Shown: positions 11,557 through 23,681 of the stretch, one piece after another
Layout of the letters: the number at the start of each line of letters is the position of its first letter
Position numbering within the stretch: position 1 is the stretch's first letter
Source: Phragmites australis
Lineage: Eukaryota > Streptophyta > Magnoliopsida > Poales > Poaceae
DNA: 64,000 nucleotides
Assembly (NCBI RefSeq): GCF_958298935.1
Contig: NC_084931.1
Coordinates: 15,527,334-15,591,333 of the forward strand
Direction: 5' to 3'
Made by a program: the position numbers and the translations under genes
Notes under the pieces: model-generated
The model's input: the letters and a program-made list of their open reading frames with translations, nothing else
Databases searched by the model: none
Told to the model about the DNA's origin: nothing

Positions 11557-12540
11557 TGTCACGTCTGATTTAAACGGACAAAATTAGATGCGACTTATGT
11601 CTACCTAGGATGTTTAACACACATAAGGACGTCACAAGTGAAGCGACAAAAGCAATACTTTTATAGAATAAATGTTTAACACTTACAACAATTGACATGT
11701 ATTGTCTTCTAAGTAGATATCTATAGTGGAATAGAAGCATTTGTGACCAACAACACCATAGACAACTAACCGAGAGACACTCTCTTAGAATATCACATCC
11801 TCAACTTGATGATAGTTTTCAACAACTTCACTCAATGAGTAGCACCACACACGTCACAGGGCATAAGAAAAATAGCAAGTGTGAGCACATGATGTGCTCA
11901 ACAAGTATATAGGAGAATAATGATATGCAGGCTTATATTAAGAACAAGCTAACACATGGTACAGTTGTGTAAATGCGAGTAAACAAAACAGTAATGTAAT
12001 TGAAAAGTATTAAGCAGTTGTTAAGTGAATGTAACCCAAACGACCCAACAATAACATCTGAGGCTAACCAACTTGTAAACTATAACCATCTAGTACCACC
12101 TGTACCAGACCCAAAATCATAACCACAACCATTCCATAACCATAACCCAAATAAACTAATCATGTGACGATCCAAGACTCTCATGACCATGAGCACGGCT
12201 AATATATCAGATTTTACAATTTGTAGAGGTTGTCCAGCTTTCCCCAAGAGTCGTGATTTTCAAGTTGTCGTGTTTGAAAGATACTTAACACACGCTAGTG
12301 GTGTGCCGCTAAGAGATCACTATGAAGCATGGTCCATCAATTAGATCATGGTACCCCAACGAATGCGAGTCAGGTGTCTAATCAATATGGTAAGCCTTAC
12401 CCATATCGTCCTTGTGGTTGGTACGATATTTCATAAGTTATCGCTCCACAAACCGATCCTTATATATGAAACTTGGGCAAAGACTATCCAATAGGGAAAT
12501 AACTAGCGGGTATCTTGCCTAGCTATTGTAAGTCTCTACG
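11557..12540 (-). repeat. Decayed 3' part of a family-1 gypsy LTR, inverted
   Basis: Reverse complement of the last ~1 kb of the LTRs at 16493-19709 and 46840-49388: it starts TGTCACGTC and includes the CTTATGTGTGTTAAAC, GGTGTGCCGCT and GTTGGTACG landmarks. The terminal mini-exon seen in other copies is recognisable at 11830-11785 but is out of phase. No matching opposite LTR end is visible, so it is truncated at the right. Confidence 0.65.
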
Positions 12541-13215
12541 ACAAACAACTACCAGGTAGAAACAGTAGAGCTCAAGTTATATCTCTATTTCTACAGTAGA
12601 TAGTAAAGCTTAAGTCATATTTCTATTCACAATAGATAGAGAAACTTAAGTTATATCTTAGTTTGACATGTGTTGAGAATAGCCGCCTGACATAGTCATC
12701 ACTTGTGCCACAGCTAGCCTTTCGCTGACAACAGTAGGCTATCAAACTTAAGCTATATCCTTGTTCAAAGAGTAGGTAGTAAAGACTTAGTTTAAGTTAT
12801 GCCTTTGCTTAAATAGTACACAACAATGAAAGCCTACACACCTATAGGCGCATCTTGCCTAGGTCACCTGGAAGGCATATTATGCCTGGACCACCTGGAA
12901 GGCATTGCATAGCCTCGGTAGTGTAAATGTCATGCACTAGAGGGACATCCTCGGTAGCAGAGATGCGATGCACCCGAGGGACGCACCGTAGGCATAGCAT
13001 GCCGAGGTCACCTAGAAGGCATCAAGCCCAAGTCACTTGGAAGACATTACATAGCCTAGGTAGGCAGTAGAGCCTACACACCTGCAGACGCAGCATGCCC
13101 AGGTCACCTGTAAGATATATTATGCCTAGGTCACCTAAAAGGCATTGCATAGCCTTCATAGTGTTGATCCCATGCACCAGAGGGACATCCTCGGTACCAT
13201 TGGTCACCTAGAAGG
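12541..13215. repeat. Satellite-like tandem repeats beside LTR remnant
   Basis: Two scales of repetition. 12556-12800 has ~55-bp units around AGTAGATAGTAAAGCTTAAGT and TTATATCT. 12830-13215 has a longer period of about 240 bp (units starting near 12838 and 13078), each built from shorter units containing CCTAGGTCACCTGGAAGGCA and AGAGGGACATCCTCGG. The array is absent from the other LTR copies here. No coding role seen. Confidence 0.7.
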
Positions 13216-13690
13216 CTACAAAAATTCAGCTTTGCTCACACCAAAATCAACAACACACCCCTAGAGAATCACATCCACTGGCCGGTAGCAGCCACAAGAT
13301 GCGAGGGGGTCAGGAAAGGGAGACAGCTGAAGCATTGGCGCGACAAAAAATGTAAGGAAAATGATGAAGTCAGACAGTTCAATTTCATCTATACATATTC
13401 ATATATCATACATAAAGAACATACCAAATATTAAATAATCGTCCACTCTGCGTGGCATTAAAGTTGGTATGGACTCCTCCGCTGCCTGCTACCTGACCGT
13501 GACTAAGGGCCGAGGGGAGTCTTCGGATGGCCCTACCTTTGGAGCCTAACCGCGGCTAAGGGTCAATTTATTTGTACTTAAATCATGAGATCTATAAGTA
13601 TCATACAATAGCTTTATTTGTACTTAAAGCATAAATTATAGCTATAAACTTTTAACTTAAAACAAAATAAAGCATATTCTTACTTAAAAC
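13216..13690. other. Spacer between LTR remnant and CACTA 1
   Basis: No gene, terminal repeat or known motif recognised. AT-rich from 13560, with the phrase TTTGTACTTAAA twice (about 13570 and 13620). It may include the left end of CACTA element 1, but I see no CACTA terminus. Confidence 0.3.
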
Positions 13691-14878
13691 ATGTCCTTTA
13701 TACAAATTACAGCGAACCCTGAATTAATTATTACATCAAAGCTACTTTCATTTAACTATTATAGCTTTGTTATGATTGCAGCGTATGTATGTAGGTTCCT
13801 CATTGTCATCAATGCGAGGCAGGTCGACATTCTCTTAAAGGAGGCAGGTCATCGAATTGATTATAGTCTTACTCATCGACAAGATCCTCAACACCTTTAA
13901 TCTTTCTTTTTTCCTTGTAGAACCACATGGCGTTCTTCTTGTTAATTGGGTCCGTGTCCTTTATATAGAAGACTTGAGTAACATCTTTGGCAAGCACGAA
14001 TGGTTGTTCTTTGTATCTGGTGAGTTTGAGGTTGACGGTAGTCATACTGTACTTGTCGGTATTCACTCCACCTGAGAGTCTGACCCATTGGCACCAGAAC
14101 AAGGGGATCTTCAACTGTTCTCCATATTGAAGCTCTCAAATCTCCACTATAGATCCATAGTAGGTCTCCCTATTACCATCACAGTCGTAGGCATCAATAC
14201 GGACGCCGCAATTTTGGTTAGTGCTCTTGTTGTCTTGTGCTCCCGTATAAAATGTATAGCCATTAATATCGTATGATTTGTATGTATGAATCCTAGTTGA
14301 CGGTCTATTAGCCAGCATTTCCAACAGTGCATCATCTATATCTTTATCCATCATGTGTCTACATAATCAACTACTAAAATTATCTCTGTGCTCTCTTGCA
14401 ATCTAATACTCTGACTTTGTTGGATCTGTAGACCGTAGCATTTGCACATGCATATTGACATACGGCTCCACTACAATTGATTGTTGCAAAACTGAAAAAT
14501 GTGCTTGGGTGAATAAAACATAATCATTGGAATGGACTGTAATATGACCTAGCATCCCTTTCCCCTTTAGCCTCCCCTCATCACAAGATATAGGCTTACC
14601 AATTGCTTTCTGATCCATGTAGTTGATAGTGAACTCAACGAACTCCTCTGTTCCCTAGCCTTGGGTCATACAACCTTTCGGCCGACCTCGGTTACAACAT
14701 ATTTCTTTGGAACTGGCATGAACCTTTCGAAAGGATATATCTAATGCTGAAACATGGGGCCTAGATACGTTATCTCATGCACGATTTGAACAATGAGATG
14801 GGGCAATATGTCAAAAAATGATGGAGGGAAAATACTCTCAAGCTAGCATATAGTGTGGATCATGTCTTCCAGCAGCTT
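13691..14878 (-). pseudogene. CACTA element 1 TNP2 transposase, C-terminal part
   Basis: Minus-strand reading gives, in order, the end of DUF4218 (EEFVEFTINYMDQKAIGKP, then AHFSVLQQSIVVEPYVNMH), then the DUF4216 region (YKSYDINGYTFYT, GVRIDAYD) and KIPLFWCQWVRLSGGVNTDK...PFVLAKDVTQVFY, followed by an acidic tail. These are signature blocks of plant En/Spm TNP2 transposases, which act on CACTA termini in the nucleus. Several frame changes and stops (e.g. near 14750) make it nonfunctional. At 14878 the gene is interrupted by an LTR insertion; it resumes at 19710 in matching frame (KLTKLLEDM). Confidence 0.85.
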
Positions 14879-16492
14879 TGTAACACCCTAATTTTTTTAT
14901 AATTCCAAATTTTTCTCAATATTTGTTAAAGTTCAAATGAATTTAAATATTTTATTTTAAAAGAGAGAAAACCCTACTTTATATGAAAGAAAAAGAAAAT
15001 GACATAGGATATAAGTGAATATTTTGTATTCATGCTGAATTAGGCAAGAAGTATTTTATTTGAATTTTTGATGAATTTATTTGAAGAGATTTAGCCTGGT
15101 TTTTGAATTTGAAATTTTGATTTGAATTCATATGAAAAAGAAAAAGAATAAAACTTCTTCTGGGCTGCCTTTCTCCTTTTCGGCCCAACTCCTCGGCTTC
15201 GGCCCAGCCGCCCCGGCTTTCCCCTCTCGCCTGGGCCGTGCCCTGCCTTGGCCCACTCCCGCGCGCCAGCCGAAGACGCCCCCGCTAGCGCCGCTTTCAC
15301 CTGTGCCACCGCCGTGTGGGACCCGCCGGTCAGGTCCATCATCTCCGAGTCGAACTCTGCCACGCCGCCGTGTCCGAACAGGAAATCGACGCCGCCTTGG
15401 AGTCCTGCAGCGCCCCGCGACCCCCGAGCCGCCTATATATGTGCCTATCCCCTCCCCGAACTTATCTCATCTGAAAATCGCCGAGACCTGAGCCCTAGTC
15501 GTCGAGATTGAAGCTCGCCAAGCCGCCATCGCCGCCGCTTCGTCCGACCTCACCGCCACGCCGTTCCAGAGCCAATCAACGCAGCCCGAGCCCACCATTG
15601 CACGCGCCTGCCCCTGCTGAAGCTCTCCCCGCCGTCGCTTTGACCCCTGCGTCGCCGGAGCACCCTCTCCGACGAGTTCCCGAAGCAGCCGCCACCTCCT
15701 TCCGTCGTCGACCGCCTTTCCGTGCCGCCAAGCCCGCGGTAAGCCTCAAAACGGATTCCCCGCGCTTCCCTGAACCTTTTGCGCCGCTCATCGTCGCCGC
15801 CGGTGAGCCCTAGCCGATTCCGGCGAGAATCCCAGCCATGCGCCGCCGCTACCTCTCGGGCGCCGCCCTGTTCTTCCCCTCCAGCTGCCCGATCTGTTCT
15901 GTGCAGTCGGATCTGTCCTCAACGGCCTAGATTAGATCCCATCTGTACCCCTTCACTGATCAACCAGAGGCTGCCACGTGTTGCCACTTAACCCAGTCAG
16001 CAACCATGCCATGTCAACCATCCACCTCAGCCGTTTTGCTGATGTGTCACCCATGTCACCATGCCACGTCAGCCAGAGCTACCCAGTCAGCATTTCAAAC
16101 CTTTTTCAGTATAAAAATAAATCTGTTAATTCCTTTAATTGGTAATTTTTCAATTTAGCCCCTGAACTTTTCTGAAATAACAAAAAGAACCATGTCTTTT
16201 TACAGTTAGGTCCCTATACTTTTTCATAATTACATTTTGGTCCCTCTATTTTTACAAAAAGGTCCCTGGGCTTTCTGATAATTCAATTTAAGTCCTTTTC
16301 TTTTTCCAGATTTAACCCAAGACTTGTTTTAGCCCTAACTTTTCCATCGTAACTCCGATTTAAGCGATTCTTGCATCCATGGATTCGTTTTTCAGTGCTC
16401 TTTATTTTTAGCAAGTTTTTATCTCGTTGTTCTTTTGTTTTGTGCTCTGTTCTTAGTGTATCTTGTTTGTTTATTTGCCGGTAATTATGCGA
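14879..16492 (+). repeat. Partial family-1 gypsy LTR, first 1.6 kb
   Basis: Begins TGTAACACCCTAATTTTT immediately after the target duplication AGCTT (14874-14878) and parallels the first 1.6 kb of the full LTR that follows. It carries a TATA box (TATATATG, 15433-15440), a GC-rich leader (15460-15737) and a donor-like GTAAGCC at 15738. It stops abruptly after GTAATTATGCGA, where the next LTR copy begins. The Pro/Ala-rich open frames in the GC-rich leader are not considered genes. Confidence 0.8.
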
Positions 16493-19400
16493 TGTAACAC
16501 CCTAATTTTTTTTTCTCTAATTCCAAATTTTTCTTAATGGTTATTAAGGTTCAAATGAATTTAATTATTTTATTCTTAAAGAGAGAAAACCCTATTTTAT
16601 AGGAAAGAAAATGAAAATGACATAGGATATAAGTGAATATTGTGCATTCATGCTGAATTAGGCAAATAGTATTTTATTTGAATTCTTGATGAACTTATTC
16701 GAAGAGATTTTGTCTGGATTTTTGAATTTGGAATTGGATTTGAATTCATAGGAAAAAGGAAAAAGAATAAAACTTCTTTTGGGCTGCCTTTCTCCTTTTC
16801 GGCCCAACTCCTCGGCCTCGGCCCAGGCGCCCCGGCTTTCCCCTCCCACCTGGGCCTCAAGCCAGCCTCGGCCCAGTCGCGCGCGCCAGCCCACACGCCA
16901 AGCCGCCCACACCGAGTCGTCGACAGATGGGTCCCACTCGTCAGACCTTTCTTCCTCAGTCGGATTCCAACGCAGAGACGGGAACGCGCCAGCCGCCGAT
17001 TCCCGTTCGAATCCGAGGCCAAACCAAAACCGAAAGCTTCTGGAGAGATGCCAAATCAAACCCCTGGGATCCCCTCTATCTCTAACCTACCATATCCCTA
17101 AGGATTCCGCGTTTAAACAGGGAAACCGAGCTCGGATTTGGTCCTCCGCCGCTGTGTCCGAGTCAAACGCGTTGCGCCATCGCCCTGGACATCCCGAGCT
17201 TCCTATATAAGAAGATCCTCCCTCCCCGAACACATCTCAACCAGAATTCGCCAAAACCCGAGCCTTAGACACCGAGTTCAGAGGTCGCCGCCCCGCCCTC
17301 GCCGCCGCTTCCGCCGAGCTCGCCGCCACGCCGTTCCGGAGCAACACAGAGCATCCCGAGCCCGCCATCGCGAGTGCCTGTCACCACAGAAGCTTGTCCC
17401 ATCGTCAATTTGATCTCTACGCCACCGGAGCGCCTTCTCCGACGAGTTCCCGAAGTCGCCGCCGCCCCCTTCCATCGCCGACCACCTTCCCGTGCCGCGC
17501 AGCCTTCGATAAGCCCCAAAACGGGATCGCCATTCCCTCCTGATGCTTTTCCACCGCTTATCGTCGTGATCCGAGGCCGGCGACGAGGTTTGCGCTTGTC
17601 TCCGGTGAGTCGCCGCCGTGCCCGAGCTCAGCTCCGTTGAAAACCTCTCCGCCGACCATCCCCTTTGAGCTCAACCGTTGGATCTAACCTCATCGGCCCA
17701 GATTAGATCTAATCGTACCCCTTCGGTCAACCAATCAGTAGCTGCCACGTGTGGTCACTTAACACAGTCAGCGGTCATGCCATGTCACCCATCCACCTCA
17801 GCCACCACCTCAGCCTTTCTGCTGATGTGTCACCCTTGTCACCATGCCACGTCAGCCTGAGCTACCCAGTCAGTAATTCAAACCTTTTTCAGTATGAAAA
17901 TAAATCTGTTAATTCCTTTAATTGGTAAATTTGCATTTTAGCCCCTGAACTTTTCTAAAATAACAAAAAGAGCCCTATCTTTTTACAGTTAGGTCCCTAT
18001 ACTTTTCATAATTACATTTTGGTCCCTCTGTTTTTACAAAAAGGTCCCTGGACTTTCTGATAATTCAATTTAAGTCCTTTTTCTTTTTCCAGATTTAACC
18101 TTAGACTTGTTTTAGCCCTAACTTTTCCATCGTAACTCCGATTTAAGCGATTCTTGCGTCGATGGATTCGTTTTTCAGTGCTCTTTCTTGTTAGCAAGTT
18201 TTTATCTTGTTGTTCTTTTGCTTTATGCTTTGTTCTTAGTGTATCTTGTTTGCTTATTTGCTGGTAATTGTGCGATTAGCCGACAACGTCTCGGATCAAT
18301 TTGAAGAACATCAAGACCAGGAGCAAGAATACACTGAGCAGCAGCAAGGAGAAGGCAAGTGTCCTTGATCATATTGAACCTATGTTTTTAAATATTTTGT
18401 TTTACAAAACTGCATGCAATGTCTGTCAATGTGATGGGTAGTCACCTATGTTAGGGTTTCTCCCTAGATATTCCCTTATCATCCCTTGGAACCTAGATGG
18501 TTTATGGTTAGGAGTCTTTTATGAGTAGATTGCTTAGCCATGCTTTTGGGATACTAGGAAGTGTCATAATTTTGACTAATGAACATATACAGTAATGATG
18601 ATTAATATGATAATGTTTTAGCAACATGGAACCTTAGGCCTTGAGCAAAGTGGTTTTGATGGTTGTCATGGTTATGACATTGGTTTAGTGTTTGCTCAAG
18701 TAACCTAAGTAAGGACTGGTTCGTGGAGCGACAACCCAAGAAGTAACGTACCAACCACGAGGCTGAGATGGGTAAAATGTGACATACTAATTAGAGTCTG
18801 TCCAGTGTGCGTTGGGTCAGCATAAAAGGGGGCTTCTGGGTAGGAGCTGTTGCTTGCGTAAAGCCTGGCGGTGAAACCTAGTGGGCAGACATGCACTGGA
18901 TTAGTCTCTGGTTAGTGGAAAGTGTCATACAGTGATTCTTGGCGGCACACCACTGGCGTGTGTTAAGTGTCTTGCAAACACGGCAACATGGAATTCACTG
19001 ACTCGTGGGTAAAGTTGGACAACCTCTGTAGAGTGTAAAACTGTTATAACAGCCGTGCTCACGGATATGAGAGACTTGGATCCTCACATGATTAGATGGT
19101 GGTTTGGTTTTGATTCTGGTATAGGGAGTACTAGATGTTGTGGTTTGGTCGTAATACGGGGAGTACTAGACGGTTGTGGTATGCAGGGTGGGGAACCTTG
19201 TATTCTAGTTGATGGATTGTTGGGTTACATTAATTTAATATATGTCTAATGCTTTTGAGTCCAAATGTGTTTTCATTACTCGCATTTACGCAAATAGTAC
19301 CTTGTGTCAGCCTACTCTTGATATAAGCCTGCATGTCATTATTTTCCCACACTTGCTAAGTACATTATGTGCTCACCCTTGCTTTCTCCTACCAAAAACA

Positions 19401-19709
19401 TATGCTGCTTAGTGGAAGACTTTGATGATTTCCAAGACAACGACCTGGTGTTCTAAGGAGCGTATCTTCCAGTCGGTGCCTGTGGAGTCTTGGTCGCCAA
19501 TGCTTTCGTTCTGCTGCCATCGTTTAGATGATGTTGTTTAGGTTAAATTTTGAGTTTTGCTTAGGTAAAGTCTTTTATTGTAAGAGGTGAATGTTTAAAT
19601 AAATAAAGTATTGCTTTTGTTACTTCACCTATGACGTCCTTATGTGTGTTAAACTTCCTAGGCACATATAAGCCGCACTTGGTTTTGACCGTTAAAACCG
19701 AGCGTGACA
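16493..19709 (+). repeat. Complete family-1 (Tekay/RIRE3-like) gypsy LTR
   Basis: A 3217-bp LTR from TGTAACACCC to GAGCGTGACA, followed by AGCTT (19710-19714), identical to the five bases before 14879. The partial and full LTR together behave as one insertion into the TNP2 gene, with no internal region left. Layout: TATA box (CCTATATAAG, ~17202-17211), GC-rich leader, T-rich intron-like part, mini-exon at 18280-18354, long AT-rich part, last mini-exon 19413-19456. Family assigned from the CGTTAAAAC...GTGACA end and from pol relics elsewhere in the window. Confidence 0.85.
18280..19456 (+). other. Candidate spliced reading frame inside LTR (copy B)
   Basis: Exon A 18280-18354 (75 nt) follows TGCGATTAG and ends at AAG|GCAAGT, the consensus GC-AG donor; it reads DNVSDQFEEHQDQ... 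ending QQQGE. Exon B 19413-19456 follows TGCTTAG and reads EDFDDFQDNDLVF then UAA. Joining them restores a Val codon at the junction (phase 1). The equivalent exons at 47987-48061/49111-49145 and, in a second LTR family, 22116-22181/23213-23274 keep the same phases. No ATG lies in exon A, so any start would be in an upstream exon. It may be a real peptide tail or a relic of a captured gene; function unknown. Confidence 0.45.
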
Positions 19710-21012
19710 AGCTTTGTTAGTTTGCTCGGATTGATGATTTTGTGTGAAATTTCGTTGAAAGTGAACACAAATTTATTATTTTGTCTCGGACCTTATTCGG
19801 CAGAATACCTCTAATAGCAACAACAAGCAATTGTATCATCATCATGTGACAATCATAGGACTTCATGCCAACTAACTTCAAAGTTTTCATGTTCACTAAT
19901 CTCTTTATGTTGGAGGAGAAACTAGTCAGAATTTTGGTTCTATGCAAGCAATTGCACATGTTGATCTTCTCTTCATTGCTCACGGTGTAGCAAGCTGTGG
20001 GAAGTTCGTTTGCCCCGTTGCCTAGGATTTTAGGATGCAAAATTTTCCTTAGCTTCATAACTTTCAGGTCCAATCGTGCATTGAGTGTATCTTTTGTTTT
20101 GCCAAGTATGTCTAGTAAGGTACCAATCAAGCTGTCAAACAAGTTCTTCTCCGCATGCATGACGTTGATTGCATGTCGGACCATCAAGTGCTTCCAATAA
20201 GGTAGGTTCCAAAAAATTGATCTCTTCTTAAACATAGGAGCGAGTTTTCCAGCTAGAAGTTTTGTACTACCTTTCCCCTTTCCAAGGGCAACTCTAAGAT
20301 TCTTTACCATTTTATATACATGCTCCCTAGTGTGAACTTCGAAGCTTGACGAGTCTCCACTGTCCCATCAAAAGCTCTTTTATTCCTGCAGTACAGGTGA
20401 TCCAGGCGTAGAAACCTACAATGACCCAAGTAGACCATTTTCTTACAGTTCTTCAGCCACAACCCCTTGTTTCATCCAAGCATCATACACATCCATTGTA
20501 GCCTTTTAAAGTCTTTCCCGATAGGTTAGCAAGAGCAAGCTAATCTTAGATTGTTATGAACAACATTATGCATAGGGTGAAATGCTCACGTTTGTATTCA
20601 TCCCACACCCGTACGCCATCGTTTCATAGTACAAGGAGATCTCAATCAATGGTTTGAGATACACATCGATATCATTACCAAATTGACTCAGCCCACTGAT
20701 CAACAAAGGTATCATAAGGAACGTCCACTTCATACACAACCAAGATGGAAGGTTGTAGATACAGAGAGTCATAGGCCAAGTGCTATGATTATTGCTCATG
20801 TTGCCGAAAGGATCCATCCCATTAGTACTTAACCCAAACCTTATATTTCTCACTTCAGCATTGAATTCCATGTATTTTGTATTGAAGTTCCTCCATTGCA
20901 TTCCATCAGTAGGGTGTCTAAGCATTCTGTCTTTCTTGCGCCCTTCAACGTGCCATCGTATCAACTCGACATTCGCTTTGATGGCAAAAAATCGCTTCAG
21001 AGGGGAGATTAT
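19710..21012 (-). pseudogene. CACTA element 1 TNP2 transposase, central part
   Basis: Continuation of the gene at 13691-14878. Minus-strand reading contains IRWHVEGRKKDRMLRHPTDG, DVYLKPLIEIS, FWNLPYWKHLMVRHAINVMH and TKDTLNARLDLKVMKL, the central TNP2 blocks. Stops and frameshifts occur between 20560 and 20310. The 5' part of the gene is missing because a family-2 LTR begins at 21013 within the codons just before IKANVELIRWH. The equivalent segment of CACTA 3 lies at about 52950-53950 on +. Confidence 0.85.
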
Positions 21013-23505
21013 TATAACACCCTAATTTTCTAATTTTTGTAATAGTTTAAAATTTTGCTAGAATTAAATAGGAGTTGTATGTTTTATTCAATTTAGAAGG
21101 AAATTAATTTCTAAATTTAATTTTCCATAAGTTATAATTGTGTTGATGCATTCATGCCGCTGTAGTCGCAATAGGTTTTATGTGTGGGAAAATGTTTGTA
21201 AATTTACTACAAGACGCTCGTTTAAAATCTCTTTTGAAAATGTTTCAAAAATAAAAAGGAAAAGCTTTTCTTAAATCCTCTCCCATTCATGGCTGTTTTC
21301 CCTCTCAAAGCCGGCCCAAACCCACCTTCTACCCCTCCCTTTCCTGCTTTTTAGGAACAATTTGACCCATTCTCCAGCTTTTTAGGACCCTCCTGAGTCA
21401 AACCCAGGGCACGTCGTCGTCGTTTGGCCACTGGAACACATCCCTAATGCCACACCGACTACCGCCACCATCCTCGCTATCGCCCGCCATCCACCTCCCC
21501 TCTCCACTATCGAGGACCCCGCGATGAGACTCCCCTTTTCCCCCTCTCCCCTTTGCACTTTCTCCCATCGCCAGCGGAGCCCGGATGCGCATTTTCGTGG
21601 GACTCCGGCGATGCTCCAGTCATGCACCGCCATCGATAGGCCATGGTCCCTATCCAACGCTGCCGGCTGAGTTCAAAAGTACCACCTCCATCTCTGGGCA
21701 TCCGATCATGAACGTGCGGCTCAAATTGGATACCCCTTCACCCTTTTATAATCAGTTCACCGTGGACCATGGACTGGCCCTCAAGCCGTGGTCCATGGGT
21801 CTATGGACTTTTTTCATGGATTTTTCAATAAAAAATATTTTGGTTTTTCTTTATGATGCCAGCTTGTCCAATAAAAAGGATTTTCAGAATAAAAGAAATC
21901 TAAAAATTCCTGAAAATTAGGTAAATTTTCCAAAAAGCCCCTAGAACTTGAAACAATCATAACTTTTTGCTCGTAGCTCCGATTTGAGCGATTTTCACGC
22001 TCAAATTCTTTGCATAGTGTAGAATCGTTTTATAGGGTTTTAACCATGATTTATCTCTATTTTGTGTACTATTCTTAGTAGTTTATTTTGTGTGCTTTTT
22101 TGGTGTGTCGATTAGGAGGTGATCAGTTTGTAAACCTACAAGACCAAGCTTTTGAAGATTTCGAGCAACCCTCAGCTGAAGGCAAGTGTCCTTAAACATC
22201 TTGCTCCTATTTTAGGGTTTATATGTAGTTGTTCATTCTTCATTGCATGCTTGTCTAAAATTAAAGCCTATGATTAGGGTTTACTTGATTCTTGTATGAT
22301 TATCCATGTCGCCGTTGATGAGTCATGGGAAATGAAGCATAGATATTCTGGTTGCTATTATGGTTGGGGTAAATGTTAAATTTGACTAATAATTATGCAA
22401 CATGAAATGGGTATGGTAATTTTGTAGCAACATGGTGCAGGGATCCTCACAGGATGGTTGTGTGATGATGGTGTAGGAATGCACGTGTGCAGGAAATGCA
22501 CATTTTGTTTGTGGTTGTTTCTGTGTGGGATCCTAAGGACCAGTTCTTGAAGCATGTAACCTGGCTAAATGGCACAACCACGAGGCCTATATGGATACGG
22601 CATGAACAATTAGGTAGCCACCCCTCCAATTCTATGAGCACCATTGGACAGTTGAGTAGCACAAGAGGGGGCTTCTGCAGTAATGGAATCACTATTACTA
22701 GTGAAACCTTAGCAGGTGCTTCCAGGTCGGCGGGACCTTTGTAACGGTCTTGTAGTGATCTATTGGTGCGCACCTCGGAAGTATGTAAGGTACCGATGGG
22801 TACCAGTGAAAGAGTTGATCACGACTCGTGTGTAAAGTGTGCAAACTCTGTAGAGTATTCAAATTGATCGATGAGCCGTGGTCACGGTCAAGAGTAGGCT
22901 TGAACTTCTTCTTGATTAGTTGGGATTAGGGTTTTAGTATTGTTGGTCAGGTAGCTAAGTAATAGAATTACTTAGTGAGTCTTGGTAGTTGGATGGAATC
23001 CGATGACCTATTCTTCTTGACATAGTTGTGTCTTCACATTTAGTAAATAGGATGCCTGTTGTTGGAGTTATAGGTCAAGGTTGCTTAGTGCAGTACACCA
23101 GTGTCTAGCCTATTTTTGACTTAAGCCCCATATCATGCTTTCCCTTCACTTGCGGAGTAAATTATGTACTCACACCCATTGCTCCCCTTTCTTGCATTCT
23201 ACTGCTGTTCAGAAGCCATCAAAGAAGCTACACCCTTCGATGGGGACGACATTGACCTGGAGCTCCTTTTCTAGGCTGGTGATCCCTCAATTGACACCTG
23301 TGGAAGATGGAAGACCCTCTGGCAATGGATTTTTGTTTTTCGCTGTGTTTTTCTTCTAGAACCTTGGGTCCTTTTATAGTAAGTAATGAAGTTATTGTAA
23401 TAATGGCACTGTGATGATACACTGATGATGTAACGCATGTATGAAAACTTGATCGTGGCATACATGTGTTGTACCAGGTTTTTTCCTTTGAAACTGGGTG
23501 TTACA
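21013..23505 (+). repeat. 5' LTR of family-2 gypsy element
   Basis: A 2493-bp LTR starting TATAACACCC (a TGTAACACCC variant) and ending ACTGGGTGTTACA, followed by a primer-binding site, so it is a 5' LTR in + orientation. It matches LTR 36484-39378 in reverse. It interrupts the CACTA 1 TNP2 gene; ATTAT (21008-21012) would be the left target duplication, and its partner is not found in the window. It contains the two mini-exons described separately. Confidence 0.75.
22116..23274 (+). other. Candidate spliced reading frame inside LTR (family 2 copy)
   Basis: Exon A 22116-22181 (66 nt) follows TCGATTAG and reads GDQFVNLQDQAFEDFEQPS before the GC-AG type donor AAG|GCAAGT. Exon B 23213-23274 follows TGTTCAG and reads EAIKEATPFDGDDIDLELLF then UAG. 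Phases equal those of the family-1 copies although the sequences differ widely. The inverted copy (36484-39378) keeps the frame of exon B but has one extra base in exon A (67 nt) and has lost the acceptor AG. Confidence 0.45.
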
Positions 23506-23522
23506 GAAGTCATATTAGAGCC
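23506..23522 (+). promoter_or_regulatory. Degenerate primer-binding site (initiator Met tRNA type)
   Basis: Directly after the LTR end, CATATTAGAGCC resembles TGGTATCAGAGC, the usual site complementary to plant initiator tRNA-Met. The inverted copy at 36468-36479 has the intact form, which supports this reading. Confidence 0.6.
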
Positions 23523-23681
23523 AGATTGACCAGAGGACGCAGTCAAGATAGAAAAGGATGTGTTAAGGACTTATGTTTGTACAAACTACTTTTGTAAAGT
23601 TAATTTTCTTTTAGTTTTTCCTTACCCCATCTAATGTTCTTTATAAAACTGTTACTAATTTTTGTCTTCTTCAAAATTTAA

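Noticed and set aside
15132..15991. Long Pro/Ala/Arg-rich open frames on + (also 16779-17640, 32571-33506, 38690-39120)
   Set aside because: They lie in the GC-rich leader of gypsy LTRs, overlap in several frames on both strands, and differ between copies by frame-breaking changes. Composition explains them.
16493..19709. Second LTR nested inside the first
   Set aside because: After the full LTR ends, the sequence returns to the transposase gene with AGCTT and not to the rest of the first LTR.
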